Shown piece by piece: positions 52,001 through 63,688 of a stretch of DNA of 64,000 nt; position 1 is the stretch's first letter, and every line of letters begins with the position of its first letter. The notes beneath the pieces were generated by a model. That model did not search any database, had not been told where the DNA came from, and saw only the letters and a list, made by a program, of their open reading frames with translations. This DNA comes from Paralichthys olivaceus (Eukaryota; Chordata; Actinopteri; Pleuronectiformes; Paralichthyidae). The translations under genes and the position numbers were made by a program. Location of the stretch: positions 17,465,501-17,529,500 of the forward strand of contig NC_091099.1 in the NCBI RefSeq assembly GCF_024713975.1, written 5' to 3'.

Positions 52001-52935
52001 TGAAAACATCCCTAGGAATAATTTTTATTCAATTTCTGCCAAACATCCCTTTTACCTAAATCTTACACACTGGACCTTTAAATGCATGAGTTTGACATGT
52101 AATATAGTAAATAGATATATGGTATATTTACATGAGTATGAGATCTTGTTAATTGCTACACAATTAGAAAACTTAATGAGAAAAGCACAACCTCATATTT
52201 TCTCTAGTTAAAAGTTGACACAGCACAATGTCCCTGACAGAGGTCAATATAAGTCACAGATTGATCTTTGCCTATAATTACTTTAGGATTACTGACAATT
52301 TTAAAGCACATCTGAAGCACAACTATTTTTTTAAATAATAATTTAGGAAAACTAAACTGCAGCATGCATGAAATAATATATTTTAATGTTGTCTAAAGCA
52401 AAATGGTTTATTTTCTGTCAGAGGCCTTTTTGTTTTTTATAGTGGCTATAGTGACTATTTAAAAAACGATTCAGGTAAAGATGTTTAAATTCAAACCTAG
52501 AGAGGATGTAGAAAGAATACACAAGATCCAGCGGGCAAGTGTACACAATTATTTACCAGCTATTATCATCATCATCATTATTATTATTATTACTAATAAA
52601 AAGCTGTTAGTTTAGAAAATGTTGCCTCATCCATGAAGATTACTGTTGGAAATATAAAAATGAAGCAGAATGTTTCATTGTTTGATTTAGAAATTAGAAA
52701 TTAATAAAAAAAAATCATCTTTTGATCCTGATTAGAAACTACTGAAACTGATCACAGGTCAGTGTTGATGCAGAAGTGGATGAAGTGTGTGCTTGACCCT
52801 TTAGTTTAAAGTCTCAGTTTCAATCCCATGCCAAGTTTTCCCGGAGCTTTCACTCACCCGGATGCCCTTCACAAAAGCTACTCCGCCTGCCTCACCCTCT
52901 TCTCGGGAGAGGTGACTCGGACTGTTCCCCCCCAT
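46020..52935 (-). CDS. chchd3: MIC19/CHCHD3-type MICOS subunit with a giant Pro-rich insert
   Basis: Nine exons: 52935-52858, 51403-49387, 48910-48796, 48137-47957, 47596-47582 (15-bp microexon), 47160-47077, 46537-46467, 46264-46129 and 46043-46020. Phases agree, giving 906 residues; family members are about 230. Residues 1-26 start MGG (possible N-myristoylation) and run into VKGIR, joined to LSDRVINRMKQPS, the MIC19/25 N-terminal signature. Residues about 40-695 are the Pro/Val/Ala-rich insert. Residues 700-850 form an Ala/Gln/Glu-rich coiled coil. The CHCH domain has twin CX9C motifs (Cys 862/872 and 883/893), and the tail is KLSTGG. MIC19 sits on the intermembrane-space side of the inner membrane, binding MIC60 and bridging to SAM50. 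The CHCH and tail resemble CHCHD3 more than CHCHD6, but the paralogue call is not certain. Confidence 0.88.
49677..50500 (-). repeat. chchd3: 51-bp coding minisatellite inside chchd3 exon 2
   Basis: About 15 units of 51 bp (17 codons) encode PPPVVEVTPVVAPAVDM or the variant ending VDL. The central eight or so units, from about 49815, are nearly identical. Within them a 102-bp dimer (L unit plus M unit) is repeated, with starts at 50027 and 50129. Outer units are more diverged and carry longer links such as PPSSPPA. The unit length is a multiple of three, so copy-number change keeps the frame. Confidence 0.95.
51716..52082 (+). mobile_element. Non-autonomous inverted-repeat element, family B copy 2
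   Basis: The right end is TCTTACACACTGGACCTTTA. The left end (AAGTGTGGAGAATTTAGTGA) is a diverged inverse of it. The body matches 13414-13709 in several blocks. It sits in chchd3 intron 1, just upstream of the expanded exon. Confidence 0.75.
52083..52857. other. chchd3: Remainder of chchd3 intron 1
   Basis: AT-rich intronic DNA with a short ATC/ATT trinucleotide run near 52565-52600. No other feature is seen. Confidence 0.6.
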
Positions 52936-53073
52936 CCACACCACCTCTGTAGCAGACTGTCAACCAGGAGACAACTGTAAATACTTAATCCACCAAACAA
53001 CGTGGATCACACCAATCTGCTGCACACTGAGATCTGCCCTTCCCACCGCCGACCCACAACTACAGCTGCTTCT

Positions 53074-53108
53074 ATTGGCTGCGGCTGAACAACAGCTCAT
53101 CTGATTGG
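53074..53108 (-). promoter_or_regulatory. chchd3: Paired CCAAT boxes upstream of chchd3
   Basis: In gene orientation CCAAT occurs at 53108-53104 and 53078-53074, 30 bases apart and 140-170 bases upstream of the start codon, in GC-rich DNA. This is the usual arrangement for NF-Y binding in housekeeping promoters. Confidence 0.5.
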
Positions 53109-53239
53109 CCGCCTGGGTCCTACAGCCAAATGCAGTGCAAGAGAACATTGTGTTCTTAAATAAGAAATTATTATTTCTCTTAACAAACACACCCTTTGTG
53201 CAAGATGCAGTCACACCAGTTGAATAATCTATATTTGTA

Positions 53240-55303
53240 GCCATGTTGTCATTTTATTTTCAGTGGTGTGTAAATGTGCAGGTTTATCCACATGTCAGTC
53301 AATAATACTGGTCCATACTGGTCCATTGCACCTGAGACAATATGACAAGAACACATGAAAACACACGGTGAAAGCATCTCCATGAACTCTACTGATGTAA
53401 CAGTCCTGATTTACAGCATCACACCAATGTGGGCAGTTAAATCCTCCTGATCCACAAGGAAAATTATCTGTCACTCTTATCAAATAAATACTCAAATCCA
53501 AGAACAAATGCAAAGGAAAAGAAAGTTGCATCACAATTTGGCATCTACTTAGAAATGACTACTGTTACTGTTAGGTGATATTCTGTGTAGTAAATTGACC
53601 ATCATACGAATACGTTATCCAAAAAAACAAAACCAACAACGTATTGATCCTATTAACTTATTATTCTGAGAGCTACACTGTTAAAAAACATCAGTGAGCG
53701 ACACTGTGACTGAAATTAAAAATGAAAATAGCCTCTGTGGTGTATTTTGATTACCACAGACACCAACATTATATAGCATATAGATCTTTAAATGTTTTTA
53801 ACCTTTGAAAAATATGATATGTTTTTGTGAATCGTATTTAAACCAACAATTGATGCAAATTTTACTTCAAACTGTTCTTCACAATCTCCTCGAGCAAAAA
53901 GTGAGATAGTCATTGAATGAAAACACTTTTAAAATCCCCAAAAATATTCAATTTACTGTGACACAAACCAAAATCAGCAGCGAATTTGAGAACTTTATCT
54001 CTTTAAAAATTGACAATTAAGCAAATTAATAATATAAAAAACTTATCACACTAATTCTTGACATATCAAATTTTAAGTTGATATGATAAAATAGTTGGTA
54101 TTTAAAGGTCCTGGATCTCACATTCAGAAAAGTAGTTATTACTGAAACCAGAGGCCATTGCATGAACTGCAGTCAGTGTCCTGTTACTAGCATTCACTCT
54201 GTAACTAGAGCTGAGATCCTACATACAACCAAAATAACCGTTTTCACCACAACTCACATTTCAGTTCACATTTTCAAGTTTCAACAAAAAACAGTTTTTA
54301 TATAGTGGAGTGAGGTCAGTGGACTAAGGTGTCTGTACTGAGCAGAGGTGGTTTGAGACAACGATGATGTTAAACTAACGTCAGATATGAGCAGATGAGA
54401 GCAGAAGGACGTTAGACTGTAGTTGAGTCACAACTAAAGGTAACAGGTTTAAAAGAACCTTAGCTAATGTTGCAGTTACCACTGTGGGGAATGGGAAAGG
54501 CTTTGGGCATAAACAGATAAGAATAAACATGTCATTCCTAATTTTTCCTGGGAAATGTTCCTGGAGTTATTTACGTTCGAATCAGGCCACAGGCAGTTAG
54601 CAGATAACAGATGAAGATCATCATTGACATTCATTTGAGGAACGGTTTCAGTTCTGTTTTTGCTCTCCACCAACTCCCGAGGGAAATATCAGCTTATTTA
54701 GCTGCTGAACTCTCCACTATGATCACCAGCCAGTCAGTGACTGTGTCGGCTGCATGACGCTGAGCAGGGGATGTAAAGTCATTTTAGAGTTTTGTGGTTT
54801 AAACTGCGACTGAAAACACTGCTGATGGGAGCAGAAGTCAAAAAGTTCAGTTACAAGCAGTAAAAACTAAAATATTTAACTGAATGAAGCCAAAATGCTG
54901 CACAATTGGGTGATTAATCTCTGAGTGACCTCTTTCGGTAACAGCTCATGTGATTCATTAAAAATATTGATCGTGTGATCAATATAAAATAATGAAGCCT
55001 AGAACCAGGTCTGGAGAGGCCTCTGACACAGGAGTCGTTCCCTGGACCTCAGGTCCAAAAAGCTCTTTGGGCTGAGAAGTGACAGTTTTGAGCGGTGAAC
55101 TAATACATTGTAGGTTTTTGTCTTTTCATGTAATTTTAATAACCAAAAACCAGAATATCACCACCCATTAACCTGCTGTATGTTTCTGAGTGTGTGTGAG
55201 CTTTACTATAACCAAAAATAAATGACTTCATAAAAACTGCTGGAGGGCAGCTGACCCAATCCGAGAGTCCAACACAGTGGCTGTATTTCAAGTAGGTCTG
55301 TCT
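53240..55303. other. Spacer between chchd3 promoter and slc35b4, no gene seen
   Basis: AT-rich DNA without credible exons. The right end is presumably the slc35b4 3' UTR. I could not settle its polyadenylation site. Confidence 0.4.
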
Positions 55304-58300
55304 TCACTCCGCCTTCTTCTCCTTGGCGCTTGGTCCGCGCAGAGCCGTCCGCACACTGCTCCACACCTCCGTGTACAGCAGAGTGCCCAGGAAGACCACG
55401 GCGGTGCCCACCCAGTGCCAGGTGGTGAAGGGGTTTTGGAAGTACATGATGGAGAAGATGAGGCTGAGAAACTTCCTCAGTGTCACCACCAGAGTGACGG
55501 TCAGTGAGGCACACTCGGTGGTCAGGATGAAAACGCCACGGATGCACACGTACCTGAAGACGCTGGTTAAGGTCTGCAACAAGAGTGTCATCATTATTTT
55601 TGTGTTGGTGTCACATTTACATGATGTTTTGTGTGTTTCGAGTGTATGGCCACATCTATGAGGAGAAAATCTAAATCTAAAATCTTTAACCCTAAATAAT
55701 GTAATAAATTGTGATTTTATCCTCCAGAGCAGTGATTCTTGAGCTTGTGACACGGTATCATGGGAGATAGTGGAGTTTCAGAGGTGAAAACCAGATTATC
55801 TGCTTAATGATTTACCAAAGCAAATTATAGTATTTCTCTACTCTTGAGGAGGTTTTTTCTTCATTTACACAGTATATTTAATGTTCTCACCCCGTCAGTT
55901 TGTTCGTTGATTTGTTTATTTGTTTGTCAGCAGGATAACTCTGACAAACAGATTTTCATAAAACTTGATGGAGGGATGGAACATGAGTCAAGAAAAGAAC
56001 CCTTTAAATTTTGGCACAGATCCAAATAAGGAGGAAGATCCAGAATTTTTTTAATCTTTCACATTAATTGGCCCTAACACTCAGCTGTACTTAATGACGG
56101 ACATGTCGACAATTAACAATGAGCTTTTGTTTTGGCAGGATACTGTGTGATGACGTTGATCAGCAGATAGAGCCACATTATTGGCACAGACACTCCAACC
56201 ACAGGAACCACCGCAGGAGCTGCAGAGAGGAGATGCTTATTTACATCAGTGTGAAAAGTGAAAAAGTCACAAACATTAACGTTTCACCCCCGACTCACCG
56301 CTCTGACTGAAGAGGACGCAGTGGTGGTAGATGTCTGTGGAGAGGAGGAGGAAGCCCGGCAGAGGGAGGAAGTGCTGAGAGAGAAAAGAAAAAGAGACAT
56401 TTACACAGCGAGAGACAGAGGCTTAGAGGAAGCTTGAAGTTTCCCTGCAGGCATTTGAATGTGTTGTGCACGTCCTGCGTGTCCGAGCAAGAACAACACT
56501 CACATTATAGAAGAGAGCCTCTTTGGAATGTTTCCCATACTGCTTGTACAGCGTCTCCTGGAAAATACCCATCCTCGCAGACATCAGGAGAGCAAAGGTC
56601 AACATGCCGATACCTACGAGAACAGAAATCCTTCCATTAGCAACACTGCTTATTCTTTGAGGGTCCTGGGAGAGAGAAGCCAGACACAACATACAGGAAT
56701 AGAGTCGCTAATCAGTCCAACATGCTTGTGATTGGACCGAGAGGAAGCTGGAGTACACACAGGAAATCCAGGTATGTGGAGAAAATACTAACTCATAAAG
56801 AAAGGCCTTGACTAAAACAGGGACTCAGACCCTACTAGTTGTGAGGTGAGAGCTCCAACCGCTGAACCACCATGCCGCCGAAGAGCAGAAATGAAAAAGA
56901 AAAACTTTGGTTTTACCACTTGGGAAATTGTTTCACTTGTGTATGTGTGTGTGGTCTGAGTAGTCCTCATGTTGTGGGGACCTAAATCTCATTACACAGT
57001 CACATTATGGAGACTTGTCCTCCTTGTGGGGACACGAATTAAGTCCCCTTATTGTCAATCACAAGTCTCGAGGAAATCAATGTAAGTCAGTGTAATGTCC
57101 TCTGCTGCCATGGAGACACGACTGTGTGTAGTGTAGTTGAGATCAAAATGAGAGCTGAGTTGTAAGATGGGTTGTGGAGTGAACCATTCATACTAATGAA
57201 ATAATAATAACCACCATGGAATGATGTTGTAATATCTACTGAAAACTCATCATGCTGATGGGCCTCATTTTTAACTGTCCCTCAGGCCACTTGTTAACTT
57301 AGACATTAAAACAGCTAACAGCAGCTGAGAGCTGAAAACAAATGGTTGGAAGAGTCCGTCAACAATCAATAATAATTAGCAATAATTCTGATTTATCATT
57401 AATCAATTACCAAAGTTTCATGAGTTCCAGCTTCCTTGTCGTGCAGATGTGTTGATTTTTTTCTCTCTTGTATGACATTGTAAATAAAACATCTCAACTA
57501 TTCTCTGGCAATTTATTGACTGAACAATTAGCTGATGAATAAAGACAAAAGCTCATACCTCAGTAGATGGTGAAAATCATCATCATAACCCCCGACCCAA
57601 ATAAAATGTAATTTTGTGAGTCAGAACTGACCTATGAGCCAGCGCACGAAGGTGTAAAATCCCTGCTCTCCTGATCCCTCAGAGGCCACATTCTGCAGGA
57701 AGAAAAACAAGAGGTCACAAAAAGTATTAGCAGTTGTAAAAATTGCGTATATTGAGTATATTCAGACAGAAAACTGTGCATTGTGTAAAAGCATGTATTG
57801 CATGAGAACCAGGGACTGTTGTGCAGAGGACTCACCACTTGTTTGGCAGACATGATGGTGCAGATGAATATTCCAGCTGAAACTAAAACTATAGACAGAT
57901 ATTTACTGGCTGAGTACCTGCAGAGAGACAAGGTGGGACACAAATAACTACAACACTTCTACACGTGGGTGCACAGTGATGGTGCAGACGAGTGTCAGAG
58001 GACACATTGGTACCTTTTCTTCAGGATGATAATCCCCAGGATCATGTTGGCGATGAGGGATCCCTGCGGAGAAACAAGCAGCGGGTCAGACTGAGGTGGA
58101 GGTGATGGGTGGGGTTTGTGTGACAGGTGAAGCTCGTACTGATCTGAAGATCATGTGCAGCGGCATGGCGATGTTAAAGTTGAGAGCGTAGTTGTTGATC
58201 ACGCTGACGGTGAAGAACATTGTCACCATGATCACATAGTTCCTGCAAAAAAACAGGCATAAGAGGTTTGTTTTAAGTGTCTGTTTATCTTTTCTACAGC

Positions 58301-59560
58301 GGTATATTCTTTTCAGTTTATCCTGTTCCTCTAGTTTGTTTTGGGTTATTATTTGTGTAAGTTAATTTTCTGCAAAGTTAAAAGCCCCACAGTCCACATT
58401 AAAGGGAGCTCCTCTCTCCCACAGAAAACTCCTGAAATCAGAAGCAGTCATCAGTAGTCAGGCTTAAAACGTCACAATATCACAATACTGTGATTGGGCC
58501 TCTGACCTCTGACCCCTCTGGGAGAGGTTGACATTCACCTGATGGGGATTGTGGGTTTCTTCCTCCCGAAGTTGGTTTGGAAGATGAAGCCTTCCAACGC
58601 GATGAATAGAAACTGAGCGAAGGTGACGATGTTGCCGCATCCTGGAAACTGTCTAAAGAAAGAGAAGAAAACAACAACACTTGACTACTTATAATATGTT
58701 GTTTATTTACTGTCTGGTTTCCTGTGGAAATAAGATGACAGGTATTTTACAGTCATGTCAATCACTACACTCACTGTTGAGCAATAACTGTAATGAATGA
58801 AAATACAACTTTCTGCTGCTCCCAAACAAACTCTGAACCACAGTGAGATTTGAAACAAAGACTGAAATCTAGGTTTTTAATGTTGATTGATTGATTTTTA
58901 ATCTATGTGGAAATATACACATTTCAAGAACGAGATGTGGTTGAGTTGCTAAATGGAATTATTCACACACTTCCCTCAATCTACAGGCTTGTGTTCCCCT
59001 TAGAGATTTTAAACCTTTACCATGTTTTTAATAAATCTTCTTCTGACTGTTTTTATTCATTTATTTGTATTGTGTTGTTTTGTTGTTGCTGGTGATTAAT
59101 TGTTTGTTGCTGTAGTGAATGTTTCTTGAAGTCCTCAGGCTTCTCTTGGAAAAGAGATCTTGATCTCAATGTGACTGCCTGATTAAATACAGATTGAATA
59201 AAAAATGATTCTGACCTATTTAAAGTCATCAGGGAAACTTTCTCACACAAATAACTTGCAGGAAATAGACGGTTTGTGCAACCAGGAATGATTCATTCTC
59301 TCGTTTGACTGGAAACATTAAAACCAATTATACAACCTGAGAAGCATGACGACACTACTCTGCGCCTCGTGCACAAGTTCATTCCCAGTATCCACAGCGG
59401 GGCGGATGCTGCAGGTTGAGGGCAGACAGACGCAGGTGACAACAACATGACGCCGGTGAAGTGATCAGAAGTTTGCCACTGACCTGACGAGCAGCTCCAG
59501 AGACACCACGTTGCTGCAGCACCCGACAAACACCAGGGCGATGGCGAACACTGTCGCCAT
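55304..59560 (-). CDS. slc35b4: SLC35B4, UDP-sugar transporter of ER/Golgi
   Basis: Ten exons: 59560-59484, 58652-58539, 58242-58140, 58063-58014, 57917-57836, 57692-57632, 56613-56504, 56374-56299, 56219-56144 and 55553-55304. Phases agree; 332 residues, human 331. The family carries UDP-xylose and UDP-N-acetylglucosamine across ER/Golgi membranes. Conserved blocks include ALVFVGCCSNVVSLELL, PGCGNIVTFAQFLFIA, FTVSVINNYALNFNIAMPLH, SLIANMILGIIILKKR, LLMSARMGIFQETLYKQYGK and RGVFILTTECASLTVTLVVT. The hydrophobic pattern fits about ten membrane helices. The chosen ATG has a perfect GCCACCATGG context. An in-frame ATG 36 codons upstream is probably not used. The tail KKAE is a KKXX-type ER-retrieval signal. 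Confidence 0.97.
55855..56085 (+). repeat. Dispersed fish repeat, family A copy, in slc35b4 intron 9
   Basis: TTTGTTTGTCAGCAGGATAA, then AACTTGATGGAGGGATGG and GGCACAGATCCAAATAAGGA, with a GATCCAGAATTTTTTT end. This is the best-preserved of the four copies seen. Confidence 0.65.
56815..56880 (-). repeat. Fragment of an abundant fish repeat in slc35b4 intron 6
   Basis: GTGAGGTGAGAGCTCCAACC followed by GAACCACCATGCCGCC is the inverse of the start of a repeat class found in most teleosts. It belongs to the class represented at 37975. Confidence 0.5.
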
Positions 59561-60855
59561 GGTGGCCGCAGAGAAAAGACGCGTCTCTTTATGAAGCGCT
59601 GGGTGATCGGAGCATTTCTGCAGACGAGCAGCTGCGCGAAACCTTTCCTGCTTCCTCGAAAACTCCACGTCCGAATGCGAGATGGTGCTCTAAGTTACCG
59701 CGGGCGCTCATGGGAGTTGTAGTTCGCCTGTGACGTCGCTGGTAAAGGAGTCCTCAGCGTCCTGCTTGTCTCATGCCCGGCTGGTGAATCCGCTGCGGAT
59801 GTCCTCAGGAGTGAAAATCACAGGGAGATAAATCAGAAGGAGAATAAATGAATGGGTTGTGAGCAGCACGTCACTGCGCAGTGCGTGCGTGGCGTGCTGC
59901 GTCATCGGTAGAGAGGCCTTCAAGACGAAGAGGTCTCACTCGGACTGAATTTATAAGCACCAGCAGAAAGAACAGGAAATGGCTCACCCATGGGCTGTAC
60001 CCGTTTAGCTGCTGCCTAACTATATTACATCTATGAATGAAATCTCCTTAAAATTCGATCAAGGTGCACCACATTGCACACACCTCCAAATATACAGTAA
60101 TTAATTACGTATACAGTAATTAATGATGTGATATTGTACAAATTTATTGTGGCAGATCAGTGAGACAATTTGAACTACTTCATGTGCTTTAAGTGGTTTG
60201 TCAATATCAGTTCATTATATATTCAAATGTTTTGTACCATGTTATTCTCTGTATACAGTTATTTATGTTACTGACACATTTTCTTACTGCTACTATTGTA
60301 TACTGTTATAACTGCTTTCAGTGTTTTTTTTTTACCCTGTTATATTCTTTCAATATTTTACACTTATATAGAAGATGTACGTATCTTTGACTGGAGAGAG
60401 AAGACCCCAAACATTTACAAACAAAGCAAGGGACAATAATATAGCACACAGCAGATACAAAACAAACAAGAGAATAAAGTAGGGACAGAAATAAGTAAAG
60501 ACAGAAGTTACAACCTTAGACTAGACAGAGAAAAAAAGAGAGAAAAAATAGACCAAACTGTTAATAAGTAAGGAATGAAGGAAACACAACAGATTATGGA
60601 ACTGATATTTGAAGGTAATTTATTCCAACCACAAGCATGAATGCCATAAAGATAAAATAAAGAGGCTCTGATCAGAGCTTCTTAATGAGTAATAAGGTGT
60701 ACTAGTAACAAATAATGTTTAATCAATGAAGAAAGTCCGAAGTAATGAAGATGAAAATAAATGGAATGCGATTAATAAAACAAAATTAAAGTTTGAGCAC
60801 AAACACGAGTGCAGGTTGTAAACAAGCAGCTTCCTTTCATAGACGATCTTTGCCG
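59561..60855. other. Divergent promoter spacer, slc35b4 and golt1b
   Basis: The GC-rich slc35b4 promoter covers about 59560-59950, with a TGACGT half-CRE near 59730. From about 60000 to 60800 the DNA is AT-rich and no gene is seen. Confidence 0.5.
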
Positions 60856-60861
60856 GATAAC

Positions 60862-61015
60862 GTCATGACGTGGCTGTGGGGGACGTGTCTGTGGAACAAA
60901 CCGCTGCTCCACTGCTGCGGAGGCATCAACACTTTCGTGAGCTTCAACGTTCAAATCAGCGGCTTTGATCCGCTGAGTTTCAAGTGCTTTGATCGTCTCT
61001 CCAACTGACGTCACC
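60862..61015 (+). promoter_or_regulatory. golt1b: golt1b proximal promoter with UPRE and CRE motifs
   Basis: TGACGTGG, the core of the unfolded-protein-response element, lies at 60866-60873 and overlaps an ACGTCATGACGT palindrome. A full CRE palindrome, TGACGTCA, lies at 61006-61013, two bases before the start codon. Another lies at 61143-61150 in intron 1. Such sites are bound by XBP1, ATF6 and CREB3-family factors, which control secretory-pathway genes. Use here is inferred. Confidence 0.55.
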
Positions 61016-63688
61016 ATGATCTCTCTCACAGACTCTCAGAGTAAGTTCAGCTCGAGCTGTTTCTCTGCTTTGTTTCTCCAACCTTTTCAATCCGGTTCAT
61101 GTGTGAGGATCAGAGCCCAAACGCTATTGGCTGAGAGCAGTGTGACGTCATGTATCAACGTCATTGCAACTCGTATTAAAATAAAGTTTACAAATAAAGT
61201 AGTAATAACTTATATATATTTTATGTTATATGTATTCATAACATGTTATATGTTTTACTTTATATGTTTTCATTATTTCATTATATTTTTACGCTACATT
61301 TTCATTATTACATTGTATTTTTACTTTATATTGTTTCCATTATACTGTTCATACAGGCTCCTAGTTTTTATTCAGTTCCTTCATTCAATAAAACTTTGTT
61401 TATAAATATACAATGGTCCTCGCTATGGAAGGATTACTGGAAGAGCCCAGTGAGCACAGGGCTAGTTTTTTTTTATCACACAGATTTTCATTCAGGTGCT
61501 TGTTCCTGATAAGATGGTTTTAATAAAGACATCATGACTGACAACTGATTCTGATTAACAGTTGGTCATGTTCTTGCACAGACTCTGGCTCCAAATTACG
61601 TGTTTGGCACAAGATGGCAGCGTTCTTATTTCTAACTATTGGACAGACAAAATGATCAGTCAGAAGACATGCTTTAATTGATTAATTGGGAAAAAAGATC
61701 AGTTAGTTAACCGCTTATGAGTTTAATCATTAGTTTTATTTATGTTCTACTCATTAAGTTTTATAGTGACTAATGCTCACTCCACATTTTGCTCAGAGTT
61801 CTGTTATCCATTGTTTGAAAACTGTCATGCTCCTCGTTATACTCCACAGCTGTTGCTTTGACTACAGAAGTTACATTTTTGTTTTGATAATAGTAATATG
61901 ATATAACCATGTGTAAGCTCCAACTACTCTTTTGTCTCTTAACGTCTCCAGAAATCGGCATGGGGCTGACAGGGTTTGGCGTGTTTTTCCTCTTCTTCGG
62001 GATGATGCTGTTTTTCGATAAAGCTCTCCTCGCCATAGGAAATGTGAGTTTATCACTTATCTCAACACACTGTCAATCATCTCCCTTGTGTTGACTGAAA
62101 GATGTCTTGACCCGTGATTGTCTCTGTGTTTGTTGTTCAGATTCTGTTCGTCTCTGGTTTGTCCTTCGTCATCGGCCTGGAACGCACGTTCAGATTTTTC
62201 TTCCAGAGACACAAATTCAAAGCCACCAGCTTCTTCCTGGGAGGAGTGTTGGTGGTTCTGATCGGCTGGCCGATCGTCGGTGTCGTTCTGGAGATCTACG
62301 GTTTCTTCCTCTTGTTCAGGTCAGCTGGAGCAGACAGAAAACAAACTCGTCATTTTGTCATATTCTTGAATGAATGTGAACTGATTTCCCCTTCACCTCA
62401 TTCTGTGTAACAGGGGATTCTTCCCGGTGGCAGTGGGCTTCATCAGACGAGTTCCTGTGCTCGGCTCTTTGCTCAGTTTACCAGGGATCAGTACTGTGAG
62501 TATCACGTTGAGCAATTAAACCATGAAAAAATGAGCATACATTTAAATGATTAGAGATTCACAGAGTTGAGGATTCATCACGTTCTGCTGGACGTGCCCA
62601 CTCATGGTGGGAACTGCTTTACAAATAAATCTGAATTTAACTGAAGTTGTTCATGTAGTTGAAGCTGAGCTGACTTAAATATTCACTTTAAAAGATGAAT
62701 GTGCTCTACTCTTGTTGATGTTACTATTAGTTATACCATTATTTTTTAATAGATTATTATTTCTATGATCTACAACCAGGCAAATATGACCTGTATATAA
62801 TTTAGTGGTTTCTGAACCTTTCATCGTGGTGAGAAAGAGTTAACGTCTGTGGAAGAAGCTACAGTTGAGATATGTCTTTGTCTACACATAGTAGAATTGT
62901 GTATCAAATATAACAGGTAGGTTGTGACTGAAATGTGAGTGTTTTTCTCTCGTGCCTCTTCAGCACAGTGTCTCTGTTGTTGTGAACTCGGCCTCATGGG
63001 ATTCTCCTCTGAATCTGTTAGTGTGTGAGGCCTTCACAGGTTCATAAAGACAGTCAGTGTTCAACATGATCCACTCAGTGTAGCTCTGTGCTGAATGTGA
63101 TACACTGTGACACACTACTGGTCTCAGCACAGTTTTACAAATCTGTTGCCTCTTCAGAGAAACACTTTTATTGTTTCAGAACCAAGTCTGTACAAAACAA
63201 TTGTAAACTAAAGGAGAAGCAGAATTGTATTGAACGATTTAAAGTTTTTTATCTGAAGTGAAGACAGACACAACTAGAATGTTGTTAAATTTCAGTCAAG
63301 CTGCATTGAATTTCACACGCTTATTGATATAAGTCCCCTTAACATGCCTGATCCAAGAGTCTTTCCCTGGGAAAACAATGAAAATGTTAAATATGTTTCT
63401 CATAATGTTCAGAGACATTTCATCCTCCCACCAAGTTTCATGGAAATCTCTTAAGTAATCTTTGTATGACGTGATCAGCAAAAAAGCAAAAGGACAGAGG
63501 CGATAACATATTCTCCTTGGAGGTTATTATATCTATCAGAGAGTTAGTGCATAGTATTTCTATCATCTTTAAAAATATACAGTCTACATCTGTGTGTGTA
63601 TTTTCTCTGTGGCCTGTAACTAACCCTGTTTTGTCTTTTTCATTTTCAGCTGGTGGATAAAATTGGTGAGAGCAACACGATGGTATAA
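61016..63688 (+). CDS. golt1b: GOLT1B (GOT1B), Golgi vesicle-transport membrane protein
   Basis: Five exons: 61016-61040, 61952-62043, 62141-62319, 62414-62495 and 63650-63688 (TAA). The CDS is 417 bp, 138 residues, the same length as human GOLT1B. It starts MISLTDSQKIGMGLTGFGVF. Four hydrophobic helices follow, with family blocks FGMMLFFDKALLAIGN, GLERTFRFFFQRHKFKATSF, FIRRVPVLGSLLSLPGI and the end DKIGESNTMV. Yeast Got1 acts in ER-Golgi transport and interacts genetically with Sft2. Introns are compact except the last (about 1.15 kb). All splice sites are GT/AG. I see nothing unusual in the protein. Confidence 0.97.
63390..63535 (-). repeat. Dispersed fish repeat, family A copy, in golt1b intron 4
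   Basis: On the minus strand it reads AATAACCTCCAAGGAGAAT, then GAAACTTGGTGGGAGGATG. It is the same family as at 9991, 22330 and 55855, in inverse orientation. Confidence 0.6.

Noticed and set aside
59561-59668. In-frame upstream ATG extending slc35b4 by 36 residues
   Set aside because: The added residues are not hydrophobic or family-like, and the downstream ATG has a perfect Kozak context and matches the family start.
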